Source of the DNA: Telluribacter sp035998675
Lineage (GTDB): Bacteria; Bacteroidota; Bacteroidia; Cytophagales; Spirosomataceae
Direction of reading: 5' to 3'
Length of the DNA stretch: 64,000 nt
NCBI RefSeq assembly: GCF_035998675.1
Contig: NZ_DASYHI010000007.1
Location: 62,001-126,000 of the forward strand
In this document: positions 44,108-53,800 of the stretch, piece by piece
Numbering within the stretch: the stretch's first letter is position 1
Layout: each line of letters opens with the position of its first letter
Made by a program: the position numbers and the translations under genes
The notes under the pieces: model-generated
Seen by the model: the letters and a program-made list of their open reading frames with translations, nothing else
Told to the model about the DNA's origin: nothing
The model's database searches: none

Positions 44108-45565
44108 ATGAAAAAGCTTTTCTTAAACTTTTTATTTGCAGGCTTTCTATTAGTGTCGCTGTCGGGTTGTTACCGGATGAGACCTTCCAACGGTGGCGCG
44201 CAAATCAAGGAATTACCGCAGGAAAGAAAAATAAATCCGGTCGATGTGCTGCTCCCGCCCGGCTATTCCATTGAATTGGTGGCCCGCGACTTTAACTTTC
44301 CAACCGCCGTAGCCTTTGATGACCAGAATCGCCTACACGTTATTGAAGCTGGCTACTCCTACGGCGAAGTTTGGACTGAACCCAAGCTCATCCGTATTGA
44401 CGCCAACGGTTCTCGGACGGTGGTGGCTACCGGTACCCGCAACGGCCCCTGGACTGGCGTTACTTTTCACCAGGGAAATTTCTACGTGGCCGAGGGGGGT
44501 ACCCAGGAAGGTGGTAAAATACTACGAATAACCCCCAGCGGAACTATAACTACCCTGGTGCAGAACCTGCCTTCCCTGGGCGACCACCATACCAACGGGC
44601 CGGTGGTTAAGGAAGGTTATGTTTATTTCGGAGTAGGTACCGCCACTAATTCGGGAGTGGTTGGCGTAGATAACGCTGATTTCGGCTGGCTTAAACGCGA
44701 GCCCCGCTTCCACGATATACCCTGTCAGGACATTGTTTTATCAGGATTAAATTTTGAAACCCCCAATGTACTGGCCGACTCCAGCACCAAAGTCATGACC
44801 GGCGCTTTTTCCGCTTACAATACCACTTCTTATCCCGGACAGGTAATTAAGGGCAGCCTGCCCTGTTCGGGAGCCATCATGCGGGTACCCGTTACGGGTG
44901 GACAAGCAGAACTGGTGGCATGGGGATTACGAAACCCGTATGGACTATCCTTTTCAGCGGATGGGCGGCTTTTCGTGACCGAAAACAACTACGATGTAAG
45001 AGGCAGCCGACCCGTGTGGGGGAGCGGCGACGTGTTGTGGGAAATTAAGGAGGGGCTGTGGTACGGCTGGCCTGACTTTTCCGGCGGCAAACCTATCCGG
45101 GATGATGAGGAGTTTAAACCGCCGGGAAGTGATCCCGTAAAGCCGCTCCTGCAGAAGTACCTTAATCAGCCGCCCCAACCAGCCGCCGTCCTGGGAGTCC
45201 ATTCTTCCTCCAGTGGTTTTGATTTTTCCCGAGGTACTACCTTTGGTTTTACAGGGGAAGCCTTTGTGGCGCAGTTTGGCGACATGGCTCCGCAGGTAGG
45301 TAAGGTCATGGCACCAGTGGGTTTCAAGGTGGTCCGGGTGGACGTGGCCACTGGCAGCATCAGAGATTTTGTAGTGAACAAAGGGAAACGCAACGGCCCC
45401 GCCTCCTGGCACAATAGCGGCGGACTGGAAAGACCTGTTTCCGTTAAGTTTGATCCGGCGGGCAACGCGCTTTATATTGTAGATTTTGGAATTCTGAAAA
45501 CATCAGAAAAAGGGTCAGTACCGCTGCCCAATAGTGGTGTAGTCTGGAAAATAACCCGGAAATAA
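44108..45565 (+). CDS. PQQ-type sugar dehydrogenase (glucose/sorbosone dehydrogenase fold), lipoprotein
   Basis: 485-residue six-bladed propeller of the soluble glucose/sorbosone dehydrogenase family. Lipobox VSLSGC puts the lipid on C21. Landmarks are GYSIELVARDFNFPTAVAFD (about 52-71), LGDHHTNGPVVKEGYVYFGV (with the His/Asn region used for PQQ or substrate), WGLRNPYGLSFSADGRLFVT (about 277-296) and SSGFDFSRGTTFGFTGEAF. The next gene, 3 bases on, encodes a lipoprotein cytochrome c, which is the expected electron acceptor. Together they would oxidise an aldose or related compound at the membrane surface. The substrate is inferred only. Confidence 0.85.
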   Translation: MKKLFLNFLFAGFLLVSLSGCYRMRPSNGGAQIKELPQERKINPVDVLLPPGYSIELVARDFNFPTAVAFDDQNRLHVIEAGYSYGEVWTEPKLIRIDANGSRTVVATGTRNGPWTGVTFHQGNFYVAEGGTQEGGKILRITPSGTITTLVQNLPSLGDHHTNGPVVKEGYVYFGVGTATNSGVVGVDNADFGWLKREPRFHDIPCQDIVLSGLNFETPNVLADSSTKVMTGAFSAYNTTSYPGQVIKGSLPCSGAIMRVPVTGGQAELVAWGLRNPYGLSFSADGRLFVTENNYDVRGSRPVWGSGDVLWEIKEGLWYGWPDFSGGKPIRDDEEFKPPGSDPVKPLLQKYLNQPPQPAAVLGVHSSSSGFDFSRGTTFGFTGEAFVAQFGDMAPQVGKVMAPVGFKVVRVDVATGSIRDFVVNKGKRNGPASWHNSGGLERPVSVKFDPAGNALYIVDFGILKTSEKGSVPLPNSGVVWKITRK

Positions 45566-45568
45566 ATT

Positions 45569-45922
45569 ATGAGAAATTACCTGAAATTAATATGCTTGTT
45601 CCTGCTAATCCTGGTTTGGGCCGTGGCAGTAGCAGGCTGCGCCGCCCGAAAGTCGGAACCCGTCAAAGGAGAGTACTTCAAACCTACCCAGGCCAGCATT
45701 GTCAACGGTGAAAAAGTATTCATGGCCAACTGTCAAAAGTGTCATCCTGGTGGGGAAGCGGGCCTGGGCCCGTCTCTGAATGCCAACCCGGCCCCGCAGT
45801 TTATCAAGCGTTTTCAGATGCGCCACGGCCTGGGCGTGATGCCAGGCTTTAAGCCGGCTGAAATCTCAAAAAGTGACCTGCGGGATATTTCGAGGTACCG
45901 CCGGGCCTGGAAACATTATTAA
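45569..45922 (+). CDS. Lipoprotein mono-heme cytochrome c
   Basis: 117-residue class I cytochrome c. Lipobox AVAGC puts the lipid on C24. The heme site is CQKCH (C55, C58, H59), with M91 in GVMPGF as the likely sixth ligand. It starts 3 bases after the stop of the sugar dehydrogenase, so the two are translated from one message. It probably carries electrons from that enzyme to the respiratory chain. Confidence 0.92.
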   Translation: MRNYLKLICLFLLILVWAVAVAGCAARKSEPVKGEYFKPTQASIVNGEKVFMANCQKCHPGGEAGLGPSLNANPAPQFIKRFQMRHGLGVMPGFKPAEISKSDLRDISRYRRAWKHY

Positions 45923-46086
45923 ACCCAGTGGCAACTTTAAAATAAAGTAGGCTGTTTTGATGGTAAAAATGGCAATCTGTCGTCTTTATGAAATAGAAGG
46001 AGGCGGAATAATACCGAAAGGCCTTTGTTCAATGCCTGGTGGTCTTGCCCCTGACGATGAAACTGTTAATACCTATTCAATCCAAA

Positions 46087-47451
46087 ATGAAAAACAACAG
46101 AAGGAAGTTTATCAAAGACCTGGCTTTGGGTACAGCGGGTGTCGCTGTAAGCGGAAGCATGGTTAATAGCATGGCTACCCAGGGTATGTCCGCCAAAAGT
46201 TACGTCAAAATCATTGGAGCCAACGACCGCATCGGCGTGGCCGTAGCCGGTTTGGGCCGACGCTATGGGGCCTACCTGGATGCCATTGCACATAAGCCTA
46301 ACAACGTCGAACTGGTGTACCTCTGCGACGTCATGAAGAAGCAGCGTGATGCTGCCGGAAAGAAACTGTCTAAGATGGTAGATACCCCGCCCAAACTTGA
46401 AAACGATATCCGGAAGGTCATTGCCGACAAACAGGTAGATGCGCTTTTTAACGCTACCCCCGACCACTGGCATACACCGGGAGCCTGCCTGGCCATGCAG
46501 GCTGGAAAGCATGTGTACGTAGAAAAGCCCTGTAGCCATAACCCCAAAGAGGGCGAAATGCTGGTAGAATTCCAAAAGAAATACAATAAGGTAGTGCAAA
46601 TGGGGAATCAGCAGCGCTCGGCTCCTGAATCCATCGAAATTGTTAAAGAAATTCACAACGGAGTCATTGGTAAAGCTTTCAAAGCCATTGCTTTTTATTC
46701 GAGCGGACGGGGCGAGGTACCTCAGCCCCAGAAAGCACCCGCTCCGGAAGGTCTGGACTGGGAACTGTTTCAGGGACCGGCTCCGCGCCGCGACTATACC
46801 CACGACACCTGGGACTACAACTGGCACTGGTACGGCTGGGACTACGGTACCGCCGAGGCTGGGAACAATGCCACCCACGAGCTGGACGTAGCGCGCTGGG
46901 CCTTGCAGGAAAACTATCCGGAATTTGTGACGGTAGAAGCGGAAAAGCGTTACTTTCCCAACGACGGCTGGACCATGTATGACACTATGCTGGCCACATT
47001 CAAGTTTCCGGAGAATAAGATCATCCAGTGGGACGGCAAGAGCCGCAACTCCTACAACACCTACGGTAGCGACCGGGGTACTATTATCTACGGTACCAAT
47101 GGCACTGTGTACGTAGACCGCGGTGGATATAAGCTGTACGACCGGACTGGTAAGTTGATAAAAAGCAATAAATCGAAGGGAGAAGAAGCTGGTACGGCCC
47201 TGGGCGGTGGCGGTGATATGTCGACCCTGCACGTTGTAAACTTCTTCGACGCCATCCGTGGTAAGGCCAAGCTGAATTCACCCATAGACGAAGGTGCCAA
47301 AAGTACCCACCTGTGTCACCTGGCCAATATTGCCTCCCGCACCGGCAAAGAATTTAAGGTAGATACCAAAACCGGCCGGATTGATGATAAGGAAGCCATG
47401 AAACTGTGGGGCCGTGAGTATGCCAAAGGGTGGGAGCCCCGGATTTCCTAA
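46087..47451 (+). CDS. Gfo/Idh/MocA-family oxidoreductase, Tat-exported
   Basis: 454 residues from the ATG at 46087, which gives the twin-arginine signal NNRRKFIKDLALGTAGVA; an upstream ATG in frame would bury it. The N-terminal Rossmann fold (IGVAVAGLGRRYGAYLDAIA) is followed by ALFNATPDHWHTPGACLAMQ and the catalytic HVYVEKPCSHN. The C-terminal alpha/beta domain has HELDVARWAL (active-site His). Exported members keep tightly bound NAD(P) and act on sugars or glycosides in the periplasm (for example GH109-like chemistry). It continues the sugar-oxidation theme of the two upstream genes. Confidence 0.9.
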   Translation: MKNNRRKFIKDLALGTAGVAVSGSMVNSMATQGMSAKSYVKIIGANDRIGVAVAGLGRRYGAYLDAIAHKPNNVELVYLCDVMKKQRDAAGKKLSKMVDTPPKLENDIRKVIADKQVDALFNATPDHWHTPGACLAMQAGKHVYVEKPCSHNPKEGEMLVEFQKKYNKVVQMGNQQRSAPESIEIVKEIHNGVIGKAFKAIAFYSSGRGEVPQPQKAPAPEGLDWELFQGPAPRRDYTHDTWDYNWHWYGWDYGTAEAGNNATHELDVARWALQENYPEFVTVEAEKRYFPNDGWTMYDTMLATFKFPENKIIQWDGKSRNSYNTYGSDRGTIIYGTNGTVYVDRGGYKLYDRTGKLIKSNKSKGEEAGTALGGGGDMSTLHVVNFFDAIRGKAKLNSPIDEGAKSTHLCHLANIASRTGKEFKVDTKTGRIDDKEAMKLWGREYAKGWEPRIS

Positions 47452-47476
47452 GTACCTAATCACCGCTTTTATATTC

Positions 47477-47508
47477 AAAGCCGCCTTCTCCCGAAGGCGG
47501 CTTTATTA
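47477..47508 (+). terminator. Intrinsic terminator after the Gfo/Idh/MocA gene
   Basis: AAAGCCGCCTTC (47477-47488) pairs with GAAGGCGGCTTT (47493-47504) around TCCC, with a short T-rich tail. Confidence 0.82.
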
Positions 47509-47697
47509 TTGGGGTCAATTGCGACCCAAAATTCTTGTACATAAAAAATGAAATATAGTGCAAATCAAAGGATAGTACCAATAATGTACTTTGAAAATGC
47601 GTATTAGAAAAATTATAATTCCTTTTTAATGTGGTATTCAGGATTTTTAAATAATTTGGTACCCGTAATACGTTAATCCTCCTTTATCTAAAAAAGT

Positions 47698-47880
47698 ATG
47701 AAACGCCCCCTGTTAACCCGCGACTGTACGTTGTCGGTTGAGTCGAGCAGTAGCATGAATGGAATGGTGACCCGTCACCGGAAAGTGGTACAATTGGTTT
47801 GTCTTCCCCGGCAAAGTACATTGCTTGACCACTTGCTGGGTAACCCTACTATTTCAACTTTTGTTTACTTTTTGAACTAA
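47698..47880 (+). CDS. Possible small ORF of 60 codons
   Basis: Begins MKRPLLTRDCTLSVESSSSM; no hydrophobic segment at the start, no family, no strong ribosome site. Its only support is position: an intrinsic terminator lies 63 bases behind its stop. A non-coding transcript is an equal explanation. Confidence 0.25.
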   Translation: MKRPLLTRDCTLSVESSSSMNGMVTRHRKVVQLVCLPRQSTLLDHLLGNPTISTFVYFLN

Positions 47881-47942
47881 ACCTGGCCCGGCCGGGGCAA
47901 GAACTGTTATGACAGTTTTTGTCTTACAATTAGGTACTTGAT

Positions 47943-47975
47943 AAAAAGCGTGAAGCTCCGGCTTCGCGCTTTTTG
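47943..47975. terminator. Intrinsic terminator without an assured gene
   Basis: AAAAAGCGTGAAGC (47943-47956) and GCTTCGCGCTTTTT (47961-47974) pair with one G-T wobble around TCCG. A- and T-runs allow use in both directions. Confidence 0.8.
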
Positions 47976-48206
47976 ATTTGCGACCTAGTGTACTTCAGGT
48001 TATTGGTGCTACGACCCTACATTTCAGTATAAATCTCTGTGTGTTAATTTGACGTAATGAGGAATAGTTGTATTATTGTTATTAATATAACCAGAAAGTA
48101 CAATTTTGCCGGTGCATTTTTGGCGGGCTCATCCATTGAACTCCCTGCTTGCTATGGTGGTAACCTGACCCGCAAGGATGACGAAATAATTTAATTAACC
48201 CCAATC

Positions 48207-49763
48207 ATGGTCTTTTTACTGCTCCGCATTCCCGCTTTCGTCAGCCTGATCGTAATTAGTCTGGCCGCTATCCATTCCGAAACCACCACCCTGGACGTCC
48301 TAAAAACCGAGGCGGGGCTGGTGTCGGGTACTAAAAGTGATGATGGCAGCATAGCTATCTATAGAGGTATTCCCTTTGCGGCTCCTCCGGTGGGTGAACT
48401 ACGCTGGAAGGCACCCCAACCGGTAAAGCCCTGGACGGGAGTATTGAAGGCGGATCAGTTCGGTCCAAGTCCCATGCAGGGTACCCCCGCGCCGTTCAGC
48501 ATGTGGTCGGCTGAGTTCCTGATTCCCAAAGAGCCCATCAGCGAAGATTGCCTGTACCTGAACGTCTGGTCCGGGGCTAAAACAGCCCAGGAAAAACAAC
48601 CAGTGCTGTTGTGGATCTATGGCGGCGGGTTTAATAGTGGAGGCACCGCCGTACCTATCTACGATGGGGAAGCTATGGCCCGGAAGGGAATCGTGTTTGT
48701 AAGTGCTAACTACCGCGTAGGTCCGTTTGGCTTCTTTGCCCATCCGGAACTGACCAAAGAATCTCCCCACAACGCCTCGGGCAACTATGGCCTAATGGAC
48801 CAGATCGCGGCCCTGCAGTGGGTGAAGAAAAACATCGCGGCTTTTGGTGGTGACCCCAACAACGTAACTATTGCCGGTCAGTCGGCGGGTTCCATGAGTG
48901 TCAATTGTTTGGTGGCTTCGCCCCTGTCCAAAGGATTATTCAGCAAAGCTATTGCCCAAAGCGGCGCCAGTTTTGGCCGCTCCATGCCGGTACTGCAACA
49001 GGCCGAAAAAGATGGCGAGCGCGTAGCGAAAAATCTGAACGCCACTTCCCTGAAAGAACTTAGGGCCCTACCGGCCGGGGAACTGCTGAAAAAGGGGCAG
49101 GGGATGCGGGTTATAATTGATGGCTATGTTCTTCCTACTACGGTTGCTGAGATTTTTGCAGCTGGAAAGCAAAATGACGTAACGCTGCTGACGGGTTGGA
49201 ATCAGGATGAAGGGTTACTTTTTGGACCTATAAAAAATGCCGCTGATTTTCGGAAACAGGCCGAACAGCAGTACGGTGCCGATGCCGCTACCTTCCTGAA
49301 GTACTACCCCGCCGGTACCGACGCCGAAGCTTCCCAATCTCAACTCAATTTATCCAGAGACCAGACCTTTGGTACCCAAAACTATACCTGGGCCAATGTA
49401 CAGGCAGCCCGGAACAAGTCTAAGGTCTACGTGTACCGCTTTACCCGCAAGGTACCTGCCACCGGCGAATACGTAAAGTACGGCGCCTTCCATACCGGCG
49501 AAGTACCCTATGCCTATAATAACCTGAAATTTGTGGATCGTCCCTGGGAGCAGGTGGACCGCCAGCTGGCGCAGACCATGTCTGACTTCTGGGCTAACTT
49601 CATCAAGAGCGGCAATCCCAACGGCAAGGGAGTACCTACGTGGCCAGCCTATACCGTGAAGGATAAGCAGATCATGCTACTGGGCAAACAGCAGGAAGCG
49701 AAGCCCCTACCGGATCAGGCCGCACTGGACTTTTTATTTTCCAAAATGTCTGGCAGCAACTAA
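48207..49763 (+). CDS. Type-B carboxylesterase, secreted
   Basis: 518-residue alpha/beta hydrolase of the carboxylesterase type-B family. It has an N-terminal hydrophobic signal (1-24). The triad is S226 in TIAGQSAGS, E335 in WNQDEG and H429 in GAFHTGE. The oxyanion loop is LLWIYGGGF and the disulfide/consensus region SEDCLYLNVW, both fully typical. It likely removes ester groups from plant-wall or other natural products. It is followed after 53 bases by another esterase and then by the rhamnosidase, forming a probable same-strand unit. Confidence 0.9.
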   Translation: MVFLLLRIPAFVSLIVISLAAIHSETTTLDVLKTEAGLVSGTKSDDGSIAIYRGIPFAAPPVGELRWKAPQPVKPWTGVLKADQFGPSPMQGTPAPFSMWSAEFLIPKEPISEDCLYLNVWSGAKTAQEKQPVLLWIYGGGFNSGGTAVPIYDGEAMARKGIVFVSANYRVGPFGFFAHPELTKESPHNASGNYGLMDQIAALQWVKKNIAAFGGDPNNVTIAGQSAGSMSVNCLVASPLSKGLFSKAIAQSGASFGRSMPVLQQAEKDGERVAKNLNATSLKELRALPAGELLKKGQGMRVIIDGYVLPTTVAEIFAAGKQNDVTLLTGWNQDEGLLFGPIKNAADFRKQAEQQYGADAATFLKYYPAGTDAEASQSQLNLSRDQTFGTQNYTWANVQAARNKSKVYVYRFTRKVPATGEYVKYGAFHTGEVPYAYNNLKFVDRPWEQVDRQLAQTMSDFWANFIKSGNPNGKGVPTWPAYTVKDKQIMLLGKQQEAKPLPDQAALDFLFSKMSGSN

Positions 49764-49816
49764 TTACAAGTACCTCATGTTGGCATTCATGGCTTTGCTG
49801 GCAAAAATTATTTAAC

Positions 49817-50698
49817 ATGAAACGAATTAACCTTTACCTTTTCCTATTTGGATGTTTGCTGTCGCTAAGTACGATGGCGGCCAAGGTAGATACCCTGAAC
49901 ATCCAGAGTCAGAAAATGAACCGCACGCTGAAGGCGGCCGTAGTACTTCCCGAGAGTTACCAAAAAGTAAACAAGCCCTTCCCGGTGCTGTACCTGCTGC
50001 ACGGTGGTAGCGGAGGTTTCCGCGACTGGCTCACCAAGGTAGCCGATAAAACGCTGCTGCACCGGATGGCCGACCAGTACAACCTGATCATTGTAACGCC
50101 CGATGGAGATCCCACTAGCTACTACTTTGATAGTCCTATGGTAAAAGAGAGCCAGTTCGAAACTTTTATTACCAAAGACTTGGTCGAAAAGATTGATAAG
50201 AGCTACCGTACGGTGAAGGATAAGAAAGGCCGGGTGATAGCCGGTTTATCCATGGGAGGCCACGGAGCTATGTACCTCTCGACCCGTCATCCCGAACTCT
50301 TCGCGGCCGCCGGAAGTATGAGCGGAGTAATGAATATCAACACCGCGGCCTGGAAGGTACCCGCCGAATTTGCGAAATCACGCGCCGACAATTTTGTCAA
50401 GCTGCTGGGCGAGCGCAAGGAAGGTGAGCACCCGCATCCCGGCTACACCATGGTCACTCTGGTGGACCGCCTCAAAGCCAACGGCCTGCCTTTCATCCTG
50501 GATATCGGGGTAGAGGACTTTTTGATTGATACAAACCGTGACTTGCACGCCCGTCTGCTCGCTAACGGAGTACCCCACGACTACATCGAACGCCCCGGCG
50601 CGCATACCTGGGAGTACTGGGAAAACGCCCTGCCCTTCCAGCTGATGTTTTTCAATAAAATACTTAAAGCTAATGGCGTTGCTGTTCAATATTACTAG
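49817..50698 (+). CDS. Esterase-D/antigen-85-type esterase, secreted
   Basis: 293-residue alpha/beta hydrolase with signal peptide (1-22, ends MAAK). It has the feruloyl/acetyl-esterase style core: FPVLYLLHGGSGGFRDWL (oxyanion region), IAGLSMGGHGA (S145), GVEDFLID (D234) and RPGAHTWEYW (H263). Similar enzymes serve as acetyl-xylan or feruloyl esterases (XynZ/XynC type). Position between a carboxylesterase and a rhamnosidase supports a role in glycan de-esterification, though the substrate is not known. Confidence 0.88.
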   Translation: MKRINLYLFLFGCLLSLSTMAAKVDTLNIQSQKMNRTLKAAVVLPESYQKVNKPFPVLYLLHGGSGGFRDWLTKVADKTLLHRMADQYNLIIVTPDGDPTSYYFDSPMVKESQFETFITKDLVEKIDKSYRTVKDKKGRVIAGLSMGGHGAMYLSTRHPELFAAAGSMSGVMNINTAAWKVPAEFAKSRADNFVKLLGERKEGEHPHPGYTMVTLVDRLKANGLPFILDIGVEDFLIDTNRDLHARLLANGVPHDYIERPGAHTWEYWENALPFQLMFFNKILKANGVAVQYY

Positions 50699-50707
50699 CC
50701 ATTTTTA

Positions 50708-50749
50708 CCACAGAGTAAATGGAGGAAAGCACAGAGTTAAAAAGAGGCG
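50708..50749. repeat. CACAGAG-type intergenic element, partial copy
   Basis: Contains CCACAGAGTAAATGGAGGAA then GCACAGAGTT, similar to the one-arm sequence of the elements at 24014 and 54903. No complementary arm is present here. Confidence 0.4.
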
Positions 50750-50802
50750 TTCATAAAGTTAAATTAACTAACGCCTAACCTGCTAATCCCTGCCACCTAT
50801 TC

Positions 50803-53800
50803 ATGAAAAGAAGACAATTTCTTAAAAATACAAGTGCCGCTGGCTTGCTTACACTGGTCACTCCGGCTGGTATATTCCAGACGCTCCGGTTCAAGGTGGA
50901 TACCACGCTGGAAGAAAGTTTTATCAATCCACCCGCTTCGGCCCGGCCGCATACCTGGTGGCACTGGATGAACGGCAACGTGACGAAGGAAGGTATCACC
51001 CTCGACCTGGAAGCCATGCAACGGGTCGGGATTGGGGGCTTTCAGAACTTCGACGCGGGTACCGGTATTCCCCAAGGACCCGTTAAGTACCTAAGTACCG
51101 AGTGGCTGGAACTGAAAAAGCACGCCATCCGGGAGGCAGATAGGTTGGGACTGGAGTTTACCATGCACAACTGTCCCGGCTGGTCGTCGAGCGGTGGGCC
51201 CTGGATTACGCCCGAGCTCTCCATGCAGCAGATCACGTGGAGCGAAACCAGCGTAAAAGGAGGAGGTACCACCAAAGTAACCTTACCGCAGCCCTTTACC
51301 AATCTCAATTATTACCGGGATATTGCCGTGCTGGCTTTTCCTGCCCTGAAAGGAGAAGTCGATTTAACAACCCGGCTGAAGAGCGCCAGCACCAGTAAAG
51401 GGGCCATTGATTTTAAACAGTGGGAGAAACTCAACCAGCAGGGAATAGCCGTTCCCAAGGGCTCGGGTGACCAGCCGGGCTATGTTGTACTTGAATTTAA
51501 AGAGCCACTTGAAATCCGGTCCCTGTCCTTTATCGCAACGGTCGCGGCAGGCGGTGGTTTTGGAGCGCCAGGAGGAGGCATTACGCTGGAAGCTTCTGAC
51601 AATGGTACTCAGTTCAATAAAGTGGCTACGATCTCCAATGGTCAGCAGCTACTTCGTTCGGCCGGAGAGGCCTTTTTCGTGGCGGATATCCTACCTACCC
51701 AGGCCCGTTTTTTAAGGTTGTCAGCACCCGACGAGAAACAGTACCGGCAAATCCGGTTTTCGGAAGCGACTCGTCTGGACGACTGGTACAAAAAAGCCAA
51801 CTATCGATTTACGGGTAGTGGAGTGACAGAAAAGCTAAGTGACGGAGCCGAGGTAGCTGGTTCGGTGATCAAACCAGATACCATTGTAGACGTAAGTCAG
51901 TACGTGGACAAAAGCGGGGTACTTAACTGGAAAGCCCCCGTTGGCGACTGGACCATTCTGAGAATTGGCTATACCTCCTTGGGTACCCTCAACCGCTCCG
52001 CACCCGATACGGGCGTGGGGCTGGAATGTGATAAGTACAGCGCCGAGGCCATTGAGTTTCATTTTACTAAAATGTTGGAAAGCCTGCTCCCTACGCTACG
52101 CCCATTAGGAGCGAAAGGTAGGGTAGGTTTGCTAATTGATAGCTACGAGGTAGGAATGCAGAACTGGACGCCCCAGTTCCGGCCGGAGTTTCAGAAGCGG
52201 ATGGGCTATGACCTGATCAAGTACCTGCCCGCCATGACCGGCCGCATTGTGGGTAGTGTGGATCAGACGAACCGCTTCCTGTGGGACCTGCGTCGCTCGC
52301 AGGCTGACCTGATGGCCGACAACTACTACGGTAAGTTTACGGAACTGTGCCATAAAAATAAAATCATCTCCTACACCCAGCCCTACGACCGCGGGCCCAT
52401 GGAGGAAATGCAGATTGGCTCCCGCATTGATACCATGGTGGGGGAGTTCTGGAACAGCCTTTCGGCCCTATTCCAGAACAACTGGACCATGCGCCGGACT
52501 ATGAAGCTGTCGGCTTCCATTGCCCACGTTAATGGTCAGAAAGTAGTAGGAGCCGAGTCATTTACCGGTGAGCCCGAGTCGGCCCGCTGGCAGGAGTACC
52601 CCTTTGCCCTCAAAGGCTTAGGTGATAAAAAAATGACCGAAGGACTTAACCGCTTTATCTTCCACCGCTTTGCGCACCAGCCGCACCCTACCGCCAAACC
52701 CGGTATGACCATGGGCCCCTGGGGTATCCACTTCGATCGTACCAACACCTGGTGGGAGGCCGGCAAAGCCTGGCTGACGTACCTGACCCGCTGTCAAAGT
52801 CTGCTGCAGCAGGGACTTTTTGTGGCCGATCTGGCCTACTACACGGGTGAACATCCGGGAGGCTATACGGAGGTGAGTCCCGAGGAACTAAATCCCAAAC
52901 CCCTGGCCGGATTTGATTATGATGTCATCAATACGGAGGCTATCATACGGCGCGGCAGTGTGAAGGACGGTCGCCTCACCCTGCCCGACGGCATGAGCTA
53001 CCGGGTACTCATCCTGCAGAATGACAAGGGCATCCGGCTGGAACTGCTGCAAAAACTGCGGGACATGGTACAGCAGGGGCTGGTGCTATCCGGACCCAAG
53101 CCGGGACACCTGCTGGGGCTGAAAGGAGCCTCTGCTGAGGATAGAGCTACCTACGACCGGCTTACGGCCGAACTGTGGGGCTCTGACGCAGGCACTACTA
53201 CGCAGGGACACCCTGTAGGTAGCGGGAAGGTATTCTGGAAGCAGCCCATCCAGTCGGTGCTGTATGCGGTAGGCCTGAAACCCGACTTTACCTACTCGTC
53301 CCGCTCCGGCGACGCGCCTATCTCCTATATCCACCGTAGGATTGGGGAGGCCGAGGTATATTTTATTGCCAACCAGCGGAGAAGGCAGGAAGACCTGGTA
53401 TGTTCTTTCCGGTTGGTAGGCAAGCAGCCAGAACTATGGGATGCGGACAAAGGTACCCTGACCCGACTGAGTGTTTTTGAACAGAAAGAGGGAGAAACGA
53501 CTGTGCCGGTGCAGCTGGGACCCTACGGATCGGCCTTTGTAGTGTTCCGTTCGTCTGCTCCGGCTAACTACCTGCAATCGGTGCAGCAAAATACGAATAA
53601 GGTACCGGCGCTAGGTACCAGTCCGTTCCCCCACGTACCTCGTCACCTGTATCATGAGGTGGCCAATACCTTTACCCTGCACTTCTGGGCCAAGCCCGAG
53701 TTTAACGCCATGCTTAATCCCCGCGGCTTCCTGGAAAATATCCCCAACCCCTGGACCGACTACTACGCTGTTTATCCGTCGTCGGGAGAGCAGCTTTACG

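Larger units (their letters stand above)
47509..48206. other. Intergenic region, 698 bases
   Basis: AT-rich. It contains a doubtful 60-codon frame (47698-47880) and a clear terminator hairpin (47943-47975), so a short transcript may exist here. The last 230 bases should hold the promoter of the carboxylesterase gene. Confidence 0.45.

Noticed and set aside
46066..47232. 388-codon open minus-strand frame
   Set aside because: Antisense to the Gfo/Idh/MocA gene, whose protein motifs are unmistakable; the antisense product has no family character.
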